This document shows positions 16,174 to 24,096 of a stretch of DNA of 64,000 nucleotides, one piece after another. Source of the DNA: Paraburkholderia phytofirmans OLGA172 (lineage in GTDB: Bacteria > Pseudomonadota > Gammaproteobacteria > Burkholderiales > Burkholderiaceae). How positions within the stretch are numbered: position 1 is the first letter of the stretch; every line of letters begins with the position of its first letter. The stretch lies in contig NZ_CP014579.1 in the NCBI RefSeq assembly GCF_001634365.1, positions 1,922,001-1,986,000 of the forward strand, read 5' to 3'. The position numbers and the translations under genes are program-made. Below the pieces are notes generated by a model, which had not been told where the DNA came from, did no database searches, and worked only from the letters and a program-made list of their open reading frames with translations.

Positions 16174-17121
16174 TCAGTTGCGTGCCTTGCGCGCTGTCAG
16201 TGCCCTACCGGCGCGCGCGCCATTCTCCCTGTCCATTTCCTGACTCACCCAATCGCCAATCGAAACGATGGCGTCCAGGTCAATTCCCGTTTCAATCCCG
16301 AGACCGTCCAGCAGGTAGAGCAGATCTTCTGTAGCAACATTTCCGGTGGCGCCTTTGGCATAGGGGCAACCGCCCAGTCCGCCAACGGATGCGTGGAACA
16401 TCGACATTCCGACCTGAAGCGCGCCGACGATATTGGCCAATGCCTGCCCATAAGTGTCATGAAAGTGGCCAGCAAGCTGCTCCAACGGAAACTCTCTGGA
16501 AGCCGCCTCAACAACCCGCTGAACATGGTGTACCGTGCCCACCCCAATCGTATCGGCAATGTCGATTTCGTCACACCCCAGATCGCGAAAGCGCCTGACC
16601 ATATCGACGACGGCATCAACGCTCACCGGCCCCTGATACGGACATCCGAAGGAGCATGAAATGCTGGCGCGCAATCGCAATCCCGCTGCTTTCGCCATAC
16701 GCGCCACGGGGGAAAAGCGTTCGAGTGATTCCGTGACAGAACAATTGATGTTACGCATCGAAAATGCTTCGCTCGCCGCACCGAAAATGACGACCTCGTC
16801 GACCTTGCTCTCAAGCGCGGCCTCAAGCCCTCTCATGTTGGGTGTCAGTGCGGCATACGAGACGCCCGCTTCGCGATCGATCCCAGCCAAGACTGCCGCG
16901 CCGTCGGCCATTTGCGGAATCCATTTTGGCGACACGAAGGAAGCCGCTTCGATTCGTCGTACGCCGGCACCAACGAGCCGATTGACCAGTTCAATCTTGG
17001 TGTCGGTTGGTATGAATCTGCTTTCCGCCTGCAGACCGTCCCTGGGGCCGACCTCAACAACGCGTACGTGCCGTGGAAGACCACTAGTCGTGCCGGCGCT
17101 CAAAGGCTCCTGTTGATTCAT
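16174..17121 (-). CDS. HMG-CoA lyase family protein (acyl-CoA retro-aldolase)
   Basis: A 315-residue DRE-TIM metallolyase. The opening RVVEVGPRDGLQAE contains the metal-binding aspartate, GHFHDTYGQALANI supplies the two metal-binding histidines, and VGGLGGCPYAKGATGNVATED carries the catalytic cysteine and the final asparagine ligand. Family members split 3-hydroxy-3-methylglutaryl-CoA into acetyl-CoA and acetoacetate or cleave related 3-hydroxyacyl-CoAs. GGAG lies 7 nt before the ATG at 17121; the reading frame extends 16 codons further without support. It is the last gene of the TetR-bounded cluster. Either it cleaves a pathway-specific CoA intermediate or it substitutes for liuE, which is absent from the liu operon in this window. 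Confidence 0.87.
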   Translation of the reverse strand: MNQQEPLSAGTTSGLPRHVRVVEVGPRDGLQAESRFIPTDTKIELVNRLVGAGVRRIEAASFVSPKWIPQMADGAAVLAGIDREAGVSYAALTPNMRGLEAALESKVDEVVIFGAASEAFSMRNINCSVTESLERFSPVARMAKAAGLRLRASISCSFGCPYQGPVSVDAVVDMVRRFRDLGCDEIDIADTIGVGTVHHVQRVVEAASREFPLEQLAGHFHDTYGQALANIVGALQVGMSMFHASVGGLGGCPYAKGATGNVATEDLLYLLDGLGIETGIDLDAIVSIGDWVSQEMDRENGARAGRALTARKARN

Positions 17122-17256
17122 TTTGGACTCCATTTCGTGGCAAGGAGCAACACCCGCGACATGGGGCACGATTGCGACACCGCAGAAGCAGCTCCGTGAA
17201 AGAATGAGACCGCATGCCTGCCACTAGCAGGACCGACGGTGCTCGAATTGTGTATA

Positions 17257-17299
17257 CGTCTCGCCGTGGATTGGTCATCACACGAATCCAGGCGAGACG
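17257..17299. terminator. Long hairpin between the hydroxylase and lyase genes
   Basis: CGTCTCGCC followed by TGGATT (17257-17272) pairs with AATCCA-GGCGAGACG (17285-17299), giving about 15 paired bases with a single bulge and a 12-base loop. No T tract follows on either strand. It lies in the 192-bp gap downstream of the hydroxylase gene. It may end or attenuate transcription into the lyase gene, protect the upstream mRNA, or act as an operator. Confidence 0.5.
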
Positions 17300-17313
17300 C
17301 TCGCCTTCAGCAT

Positions 17314-19068
17314 TTACCTCGAAAGCACCTGCGCCAATACCCGGCGAAGCTCCGCTGCCGGATCATTCGGCAACGTGAGGCTACGCCACGCCACATGATG
17401 GTCGGGGCGGGTCAATACGCAACCACTGTCGCTGATTTCGCGCACGCGAGCCCAGTCGCCAGTGTGGTCCGCATAGGGCTGCCGCGGACCAATAACGTGT
17501 ACGTCAACCTTCAACCCCAGCTCCTCGCCAACTCTTGAGGCAGCTTCAACCCATGCTTCGCCTCCAAGCCCGGTGAACAGCACGAATCGCCCATGTCCCG
17601 CGAGGTCAAGCGTGGAGTGCGGCCGTCCACGGGAGTCGGAAATCCAGGCATGCGGCAGACGCGCACCGGGCCATGTCGTGGCGTGGTAATACAGCTCACG
17701 GTCACGCGTGAACGTCGGTTCGGCTTGCCCGTCGGTCACCGCAGCGCTCGATTGATAGCGCTGATTCATCTCCACGCCATGGGCGTCCAGTTCATATCGC
17801 TTGAACGCCAACGCTTCCCGAATGGCTTCCCGCTGCTTTTCCGCCGCCTCCGTGCTCGCGCTTCGAGCATGCATATTCGCTTGCAAGACTTCCGCGTCGT
17901 TCGATTTGTCGATGCCAAGCGCGCTATAGAGCGGGGCGAATTCGGCAATCGATTGGTTCGCGCGGGTGACGACCTGCCTGGCGATCGGCGCACGCTCAGC
18001 CGTATAGGTATCCAGAAGCGCTTCGCCTGCGTGACCCTTGATGACTGCTGCAAGCTTCCACGCGAGGTTAAATGCGTCCTGAATCGATGTGTTGGAGCCC
18101 AATCCGCCGGAAGGTGGGTGTCGGTGAGTCGCATCGCCCATGCAGAACACTCTCCCCGCCTGCATGCGGGTTGCGTACATGTTGTTCACTGTCCAGGTAT
18201 TCGCGCCCAACAGTTCGATTTCGAGATCCGGCTTGCCCACCAGTTGGCGTGCGATCGTGGTGGCCTTTGCCTCGTCCACAACCGGAGCAGGCTCATTGAT
18301 GTCATAACCCCAAACAATCAACCACTCGTGCCAAGGCCGAACCATCCGGATCAGGCCCATTCCGATACCGCCCACTTCCGCGCCCGGTTGCATGATCGGG
18401 TACAACACTGCAGGGCGGTGCGCAACGAATTCAGACAGGTCCGCGCGGAACCAGATGTTCATCGACCCCCGCACACCCATCTGCCCTTCGAAAGGCAGAG
18501 CCGCGTCCTTTGCGACCTTGGAATTTCCTCCGTCTGCGCCGATCAGGTATTTTGATCTGACCGTGAATTCCTCCCCCGACAAGCGATCGCGACACAGCGT
18601 GATCACACCGTCTCCGGTCTGCGTATGACTCAGATATTCCGTGCTCATCCGCGCCTCAGTACCGCGTGCGCAGGCCGTCTTGAACAGCAGCGGCTCCATG
18701 AACGTCTGCGGCAAATCGTTCATCTTTGTCGGACTCGACAATTGACGTTCCGCTCGTGACAGCGGATGCAGTCCCCAACTGGGCACCCTGCCAATCTCCT
18801 CACCGGTCAGACTTTCGCAGAAAACCGTCCCGCCCATCAGATCCTGATCGGTCGCGTGCAGGTAAGCCTCCTGCTCCACTTGCTGGCCGAGGTCGCGCAG
18901 GACTTCCATAGTGCGCAGGTTTGTGATGTGCGCTCGGGGCGTGTTGGCCAACCAACGATATTGGTTGATGACCAGGTTATCGATACCGTACGTCGAAAGC
19001 AGCGCGGCAGAGGCGGAGCCGGCTGGCCCCGTCCCGACGATGAGTACATCCGTGGTTATTTCATACAT
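17314..19068 (-). CDS. FAD-dependent phenol hydroxylase, TfdB-like (candidate resorcinol hydroxylase)
   Basis: A 584-residue class A flavin monooxygenase strongly resembling 2,4-dichlorophenol 6-monooxygenase (TfdB, about 598 residues). Landmarks are the FAD fingerprint DVLIVGTGPAGSASAALLS at the N-terminus, RYRWLANTPRAHI-type segment YRWLANTPRAHITN, YLIGADGGNSKVA and the flavin ribityl motif FCMGDATHRHPPSGGLGSN. The C-terminal thioredoxin-like domain begins near WPGARLPHAWI. GGAGGT lies 5 nt before the ATG at 19068. It would insert a hydroxyl ortho to a phenolic OH using NAD(P)H and oxygen. No other intact hydroxylase able to turn resorcinol into hydroxyquinol is in the window, so this is the natural candidate, though it sits in the TetR-bounded cluster. 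Confidence 0.88.
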   Translation of the reverse strand: MYEITTDVLIVGTGPAGSASAALLSTYGIDNLVINQYRWLANTPRAHITNLRTMEVLRDLGQQVEQEAYLHATDQDLMGGTVFCESLTGEEIGRVPSWGLHPLSRAERQLSSPTKMNDLPQTFMEPLLFKTACARGTEARMSTEYLSHTQTGDGVITLCRDRLSGEEFTVRSKYLIGADGGNSKVAKDAALPFEGQMGVRGSMNIWFRADLSEFVAHRPAVLYPIMQPGAEVGGIGMGLIRMVRPWHEWLIVWGYDINEPAPVVDEAKATTIARQLVGKPDLEIELLGANTWTVNNMYATRMQAGRVFCMGDATHRHPPSGGLGSNTSIQDAFNLAWKLAAVIKGHAGEALLDTYTAERAPIARQVVTRANQSIAEFAPLYSALGIDKSNDAEVLQANMHARSASTEAAEKQREAIREALAFKRYELDAHGVEMNQRYQSSAAVTDGQAEPTFTRDRELYYHATTWPGARLPHAWISDSRGRPHSTLDLAGHGRFVLFTGLGGEAWVEAASRVGEELGLKVDVHVIGPRQPYADHTGDWARVREISDSGCVLTRPDHHVAWRSLTLPNDPAAELRRVLAQVLSR

Positions 19069-19154
19069 TCGACACCTCCATTTTTCAAACTTTCGCACCC
19101 CGCCGCGCCCATATATTTCGGATACCTAATCCATAGCGAGTTTACGAGTCTCGA

Positions 19155-19187
19155 TTTTTGCGAACCTGCTCGGTTTTCGCGAACCTG
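19155..19187. repeat. Direct repeat between acyl-CoA synthetase and hydroxylase genes
   Basis: TTTTTGCGAACCTG (19155-19168) and TTTTCGCGAACCTG (19174-19187) are 13/14 identical with a 19-bp period. They abut the stop of the synthetase gene and lie about 90-115 bp upstream of the hydroxylase start. Paired direct repeats in that position could be a regulator site or the relic of a small duplication. Confidence 0.4.
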
Positions 19188-20924
19188 TCAGGCGGTCTTG
19201 TGCTCGGTCAGATTAAGATAGCGGATCATTTCCTCACGCATTGCGAACTTCTGTACTTTTCCGGTAACAGTCATCGGCAATTCGCTCACGAAGCGAATAT
19301 ATTTAGGCACCTTATAGTGAGCGATCTGCCCTCGGCAAAAGTCTTTGATGTCCTCCTCGGTGGAACCCTCACCTTGCCGAAGCACGACCCAGGCACACAA
19401 CTCCTCGCCGTTCTTTTCGTCCGGCACGCCAAACACCTGCACGTTCTGTATCTTTGGATGCCTGAAGAGGTATTCCTCAACTTCGCGGGGATAGATGTTC
19501 TCTCCCCCTCGAATCACCATGTCCTTCAGCCTACCGACGATATTGCAATAGCCATCGGCGTCGATCGTTGCGAGATCGCCTGTATGCATCCATCCGTCAA
19601 CGATGCTTTCGCGCGTTTTCGTTTCGTCTTCCCAGTACCCCAGCATCACAGAGTATCCTCTTGTACAGAGTTCCCCGGTTTCACCGACAGGTACAGTATT
19701 GCCATCGAAATCAACGATCTTGACCTCGAGATGAGGTTGAATCCGCCCGACTGTTGTGGTGCGCTTATCTAGCGGATCCATGGTTGCACTCTGAAACGAC
19801 ACGGGGCTGGTCTCTGTCATTCCATACGCAATGGTGACCTCCCGCATATGCATTTTGGCCACAACCTGATTCATTGTTTCGATAGGACAAGGCGATCCCG
19901 CCATGATGCCGGTCCTGAGACTGCTCAGGTCGAACGATGAAAAGTCCGGATGCCCAAGCTCAGCGATAAACATGGTCGGCACCCCGTGAAGCGCGGTACA
20001 ACGCTCTTCCGAGACTGCCGCGAGAGTCGCACCTGCGTCGAATCCTTCGCCCGGGAAGACCATCTGCGCGCCAACCGACACGCACGCAAGTACGCCGAGC
20101 ACCATTCCGAAACAATGGTATAGCGGGACAGGAATACAAAGTGAGTCGGCTTCGGACAGCTTCATCGCCATAGCGACAAAACGCGCGTTGTTGACGATGT
20201 TCCGATGTGTCAGCGTTGCACCCTTCGGGCTACCGGTGGTGCCACTCGTGAACTGGACATTGATCGGGTCGTAGGGCGAAAGTGTTTGCTCGATTTTATC
20301 GATTGCCTCACGCCCTTTGTCTCGAAGAATCTCCTCTCCGTGCTGCATCACCGCGTGGAATGACATGACGCCCGACACGCGCCAATCACCCATGGAAATC
20401 ACCGCACGAAGGTCGGGCAGGCGTGCGGCCCTCAACTCGTCCGGGTTCTGCGACGCCAGTTCAGGCGCTATGTCGAGCAACATCGAAATGTAGTTCGACG
20501 TTTTGAAACTCTCGGCAGTGACGAGCGCTTTACATCCTACTTTCCGCAGCGCGTACTCGAGTTCCGCTACGCGATAGGCAGGGTTGATGTTGACCAATAC
20601 AGCGCCGATGCGTGCCGTCGCAAACTGCGTGAGCAACCATTCGAACCGGTTCGGAGACCAGATGCCGACCCGATCCCCCGTTCCTATTCCCAATGACAGG
20701 AAACCTGCGGCGAGTTGATCGACATGATCGTCAAATTTCCTCCATGTCCACCGCACCTGTTGCTCGCGGAATACCACGGCTTGCTGATCAGGCAACCGGC
20801 GTGCTGTTTCCCTTAAAAACTGGCCGACTGTAGACTCGCTCAACGGAACGTCCGTCGAACCCCTTACGTAGGCAACGCCATCGGCAGGCGCATCGAGCGT
20901 AAGGGAACCGGGTAAAGTATGCAT
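19188..20924 (-). CDS. AMP-forming acyl-CoA synthetase (ACSF2/medium-chain type)
   Basis: A 578-residue adenylate-forming ligase. The P-loop [18 protein letters not shown], the [11 protein letters not shown] motif, the hinge region [15 protein letters not shown] and the C-terminal lysine motif [14 protein letters not shown] are all present. It activates a carboxylic acid to its CoA thioester with ATP. GGAGG precedes the ATG at 20924 by 8 nt, while the next upstream ATG touches that site and is unlikely to be used. Next to crotonase-fold and HMG-CoA-lyase-type genes it probably activates a phenylalkanoic, phenylacrylic or branched side-chain acid. It resembles fatty-acyl ligases more than feruloyl-CoA synthetases, so the substrate remains open. 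Confidence 0.9.
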   Translation of the reverse strand: MHTLPGSLTLDAPADGVAYVRGSTDVPLSESTVGQFLRETARRLPDQQAVVFREQQVRWTWRKFDDHVDQLAAGFLSLGIGTGDRVGIWSPNRFEWLLTQFATARIGAVLVNINPAYRVAELEYALRKVGCKALVTAESFKTSNYISMLLDIAPELASQNPDELRAARLPDLRAVISMGDWRVSGVMSFHAVMQHGEEILRDKGREAIDKIEQTLSPYDPINVQFTSGTTGSPKGATLTHRNIVNNARFVAMAMKLSEADSLCIPVPLYHCFGMVLGVLACVSVGAQMVFPGEGFDAGATLAAVSEERCTALHGVPTMFIAELGHPDFSSFDLSSLRTGIMAGSPCPIETMNQVVAKMHMREVTIAYGMTETSPVSFQSATMDPLDKRTTTVGRIQPHLEVKIVDFDGNTVPVGETGELCTRGYSVMLGYWEDETKTRESIVDGWMHTGDLATIDADGYCNIVGRLKDMVIRGGENIYPREVEEYLFRHPKIQNVQVFGVPDEKNGEELCAWVVLRQGEGSTEEDIKDFCRGQIAHYKVPKYIRFVSELPMTVTGKVQKFAMREEMIRYLNLTEHKTA

Positions 20925-21072
20925 GAAACCATCCTCCAATCGTTGCTACACGTTTCTAACCAGGAGTCCGTGGAACCGAGGCTATGTCGTGTTTGCAATG
21001 CCGCCGGACTTTACCGAACGCTGCACGGCAAAGACGCGTAGGTCGATTTCACGGTCAGGATTGCTGATCATT

Positions 21073-21088
21073 GTTACGATTTCGTAAC
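21073..21088. promoter_or_regulatory. Palindrome upstream of the acyl-CoA synthetase
   Basis: GTTACGA and TCGTAAC flank two bases, giving a perfect 7-bp dyad about 150 bp upstream of the synthetase start. Its TTACG/CGTAA arms recall the cluster's TetR-like motif (TTYACG-N2-CGTRAA) but with different arm spacing, so it may be a related site or a coincidence. Confidence 0.45.
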
Positions 21089-21110
21089 TTGATGACTGGG
21101 AAACGTTAGC

Positions 21111-21899
21111 CTATTTCCCGTGAAAGACCATCTCCGCTGGCTCCTGGTCGACGTCGAATGCCTTGGCCGAGTTGATGAAACCCCGCGTGGCGTCCTCGGT
21201 GTTGTATAAGTCCATGCAAACATCCAGCATGGCGGCATCCGCACCATTGACGCCACCGCTTGACCACACCTTGAGCAGTGTGCGGGTAGCTGCGTACGAC
21301 AGCGTGGGGCCGTCGGAAAGCCGCGTAACCAGCTCCGCAGCAACACGTTCGAGCGCATCCGGTTCAGCCACGTACGTCGCAATGCCGAGCTCTCCGGCCA
21401 CGCTGCCGGGAATCGGTTCGCCCAGCATCGCGAAGCGGGACGCGTTGCTACGCCCCACTCGCTCGGCCAACCGCTGCAGCGCTCCCGCAATAGGAAGCAT
21501 CGCCGTCGTTACCTCGACGCATCGGAACACCGCGTCGGTCGCCGCCACAATGAAGTCACAGTTCAATGCGAGTTCGAAGCCACCGCCGAAAGCCAGGCCC
21601 TGCACCACCGCTACCGTCGGGACGCGAAGCGCTTCGATTGCACGATACGAACTGTTGATTTCCGCGACGAATGTGCGGAACCAGTTCAGGTCCTTATCTG
21701 GCCATTCGCGAACTTCTCCACCGAGACTGAAGTTCGGCCCCTCTGCCCGGATCACCAGCACCCGAATGTCGCTTTCGCTAGCTTCGTGAACCGCCTCCCG
21801 GAGACACTGTGCAAACCGCGCATCGAGCCGGTTGTAGGGCGGATTCGCCAGGACGATATTCCCAACTTTCCCGTCGCGTTCAAAACGTATGCTTTTCAT
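21111..21899 (-). CDS. Enoyl-CoA hydratase/isomerase family protein (hydratase-like)
   Basis: A 262-residue crotonase-fold enzyme. The oxyanion-hole segments PNFSLGGEVREW and QGLAFGGGFELALNCDF are present. Both positions of the hydratase catalytic pair are glutamates (E109 in GGFELAL, E129 in RCVEVTTAMLP), unlike the second crotonase in this cluster. This supports true hydration of an enoyl-CoA or a feruloyl-CoA-type hydration/retro-aldol reaction. It follows the CocE-like hydrolase gene by 70 bp and precedes the synthetase, so the three are probably one transcript. GAGG precedes the ATG. Confidence 0.88.
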   Translation of the reverse strand: MKSIRFERDGKVGNIVLANPPYNRLDARFAQCLREAVHEASESDIRVLVIRAEGPNFSLGGEVREWPDKDLNWFRTFVAEINSSYRAIEALRVPTVAVVQGLAFGGGFELALNCDFIVAATDAVFRCVEVTTAMLPIAGALQRLAERVGRSNASRFAMLGEPIPGSVAGELGIATYVAEPDALERVAAELVTRLSDGPTLSYAATRTLLKVWSSGGVNGADAAMLDVCMDLYNTEDATRGFINSAKAFDVDQEPAEMVFHGK

Positions 21900-21969
21900 C
21901 GTCTAACCTCGTTTTTCAGTCAAAGTCACCACGCGTCCATGACGCCCCGCTGGAATTCGCAATGCAGGA

Positions 21970-23703
21970 TTACTGTCCATTCAAGGGAATGATTGGAAGC
22001 AGCAAATGTGAGGGGCGATCCGCGTCCCGGTAAATCTTGTGAGTGACCGTATTGCTGCTGGTAACGTGATACGGAATGTACTCGACGTCGGTCATCGCGC
22101 CCGTTCCCGTAGGCACGTCGAGACTACATATCTCGATACAGATTCGATGTCCGGCCTTAAACTGGTTTGCCGTCGCGAGCACCTGGATTTCATATTTGAC
22201 GATCTCGCCTGGTGTGACCGGCTCGATCGAACCTTTCGTCAATTTGTGGAACGGTTCCGCAGGCGTAGATCGGTCAGGATCCGTTGCGCGATATGACGCT
22301 TTCAACCAGCCGCGGGTAAGTTCACGCTCCGGCAACGTCTCCGGAACCGTCCGTTCGCCGACGCGTGCGGTAACGACCGATACGTCCGGACCCACGTCCT
22401 TGAGGACGACGATCCAGTTCGTGTCTGGCTGGTCAATCTCTGCGTAAAGCGTCAGCGAAATCGGCCCCGCTACCAATACGTCTTGCGCAAGCGGATCGGT
22501 CATGTAGCGCAGGCGCTCAACCCTGGATGTCTTTTTGAGCGGCATTTGCGTGAAGACATCCGGCTCCCGATGTGCATTGCCGACCTCCGCCGAAGGCCGA
22601 GGGGCGTCTGTAGAAAGCTGCTCCCAGCCTGCGAGGTAGTACTTCGCCCATTGCGTTTCAGGCAACGGCCAGTCACTACCTGTTCGCCATTCGTTGGCGC
22701 CCATGACCCAGTAGCGGACCGGGGGCTCATCCATGATGCCCGTATCGATACCCTTCAACCAATAGTCGTACCAGCGAATGACCTCGTCGTGGTATTGATG
22801 GAATGGCCGTTCCAGATGCGCGGGACCCGTAAAGATCAGCTTACGCGGCTGTTTGACATTCTTGAAGTAATGCTGGGCGCCAAGCCAGTGCAATTTGTAG
22901 GTGTAGGCATAGGCGCCGGAACCCGTATAGAACGGCACCTTGATCGACTTGAAGACTTCTTCGGCTCGCTCAACTGTCCCGTCCGGCTCCCACGGGTTCG
23001 TCATGATGTGGTACATCACCCCCGTTCTCTGCCCCTTCTGCGTCAGGATGTTGTACAGGTTGATGTACATCTTGTAGTCGGGATTGCGCATGGCTGCGCG
23101 CCAGAGCTCCTCCTGCGCATCGGGTAACGTACCCGGCACACCGCGCGGCTCGTGCACAGTACTGAAAACGTCGAGCAAGTAAGGGAATGTGTGGACGACA
23201 CCACCAGGATTGAAGTCCCGAAACCCGAACATACCGCCGTACGCACTACAAGCGTCGTACGGAAAGATCGCCTTGAGCGCGGGGTGGCCTTGCGCCGCCG
23301 CACGCCATTGTTCACCGGCAAAGCCCGAAATACCCACCATCCCGACCTTGCCGTCGGACCACGGCTGCTGCGTGATCCATTCGATCATGTCGTAATGGTC
23401 GGTATTCTCCTCGCCATAGTGGCCTTCCGACTTGGCGGAGCCGCGCGGTTGCGCAATTACGTGTACATAACCATTCGCAAGAAAGCGACGCGTGTCCCCA
23501 GCCTCGATAGGTCCGAACCAGAGCGGAGCATGCGCGGGCTGCGGGGGCAAGACATCCGCAATATCCGGACCTTGAAGATCCTTGTTGTGCAGCGCCGAAG
23601 CGTACAGTACGGGATACTTACCATCCGCATCCGGCCGATAGACGTCTACCGCAAGACGGGTGCCGTCCCGCATCGTTACGATAACGTCGCGTTGCTCAAT
23701 CAT
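21970..23703 (-). CDS. CocE/NonD-family hydrolase (S15 alpha/beta-hydrolase)
   Basis: A 577-residue protein of the X-Pro dipeptidyl peptidase/cocaine-esterase class. VTMRDGTRLAVDVYRPDADGKYPVL begins the hydrolase domain and the nucleophile elbow is GMVGISGFAGEQW. The C-terminal jelly-roll domain includes RPSHLLLPI at the end. Known members split esters such as cocaine (to benzoate) or aminoacyl amides. AGGAGGAGAG gives an excellent ribosome site. It heads its transcript and has a 22-bp dyad 140 bp upstream. In this setting it probably releases an aromatic acid or phenol from an ester or lactone as the first catabolic step. No signal peptide, so it acts in the cytoplasm. Confidence 0.88.
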   Translation of the reverse strand: MIEQRDVIVTMRDGTRLAVDVYRPDADGKYPVLYASALHNKDLQGPDIADVLPPQPAHAPLWFGPIEAGDTRRFLANGYVHVIAQPRGSAKSEGHYGEENTDHYDMIEWITQQPWSDGKVGMVGISGFAGEQWRAAAQGHPALKAIFPYDACSAYGGMFGFRDFNPGGVVHTFPYLLDVFSTVHEPRGVPGTLPDAQEELWRAAMRNPDYKMYINLYNILTQKGQRTGVMYHIMTNPWEPDGTVERAEEVFKSIKVPFYTGSGAYAYTYKLHWLGAQHYFKNVKQPRKLIFTGPAHLERPFHQYHDEVIRWYDYWLKGIDTGIMDEPPVRYWVMGANEWRTGSDWPLPETQWAKYYLAGWEQLSTDAPRPSAEVGNAHREPDVFTQMPLKKTSRVERLRYMTDPLAQDVLVAGPISLTLYAEIDQPDTNWIVVLKDVGPDVSVVTARVGERTVPETLPERELTRGWLKASYRATDPDRSTPAEPFHKLTKGSIEPVTPGEIVKYEIQVLATANQFKAGHRICIEICSLDVPTGTGAMTDVEYIPYHVTSSNTVTHKIYRDADRPSHLLLPIIPLNGQ

Positions 23704-24096
23704 CTCTCCTCCTGTTTCGTTGGCACGTATGGCCTCGACTGACAGCCGTGTCCGGTCTGAAAATATTCCTTACCTGCCGACATGCGCTTTCGTGTTCGCT
23801 CTTTGGGAAAGTCGCACGATCAAGCAGGTTCCGTAATTCACTATACTTCACGTTCGTAAAGTATGCAAGACGAACTACGTGCCTCTTCAAGTCCAAAGAG
23901 CATCTTCGTCTGCAATTTTGTAAAGCTTGGGGGACTGAATGCCCGTACACCTAACGTGCGAACAACCGGGCAGCATTTTCCCGTTCAGGGGATCCGCGTT
24001 GTTGGACCGCGACTCTCCTGGGGAAAAACGTGCCATGTGCCGTCAAAGTACCGGAAAAACAGGAGCACAATCGGCCGCTCCTGCCACTGCCCTACG
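23704..24096. other. Intergenic region upstream of the CocE-like gene
   Basis: No gene is supported. It holds the promoter and the TetR-like dyad of the CocE-like hydrolase transcript; the remainder, toward the importer gene stop, shows nothing recognisable. Confidence 0.5.
23843..23864. promoter_or_regulatory. TetR-like dyad operator upstream of the CocE-like hydrolase
   Basis: ATACTTCACG and CGTAAAGTAT flank two bases, and 9 of the 10 arm positions pair. The reverse strand reads ATACTTTACGAACG, which matches exactly the left arm of the site at 27968 (ATACTTTACGAACA) for 13 bases. It lies 140 bp upstream of the hydrolase start. Sharing between promoters of the cluster, and the location of one copy next to a tetR gene, point to the paired TetR regulators. 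Confidence 0.65.
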
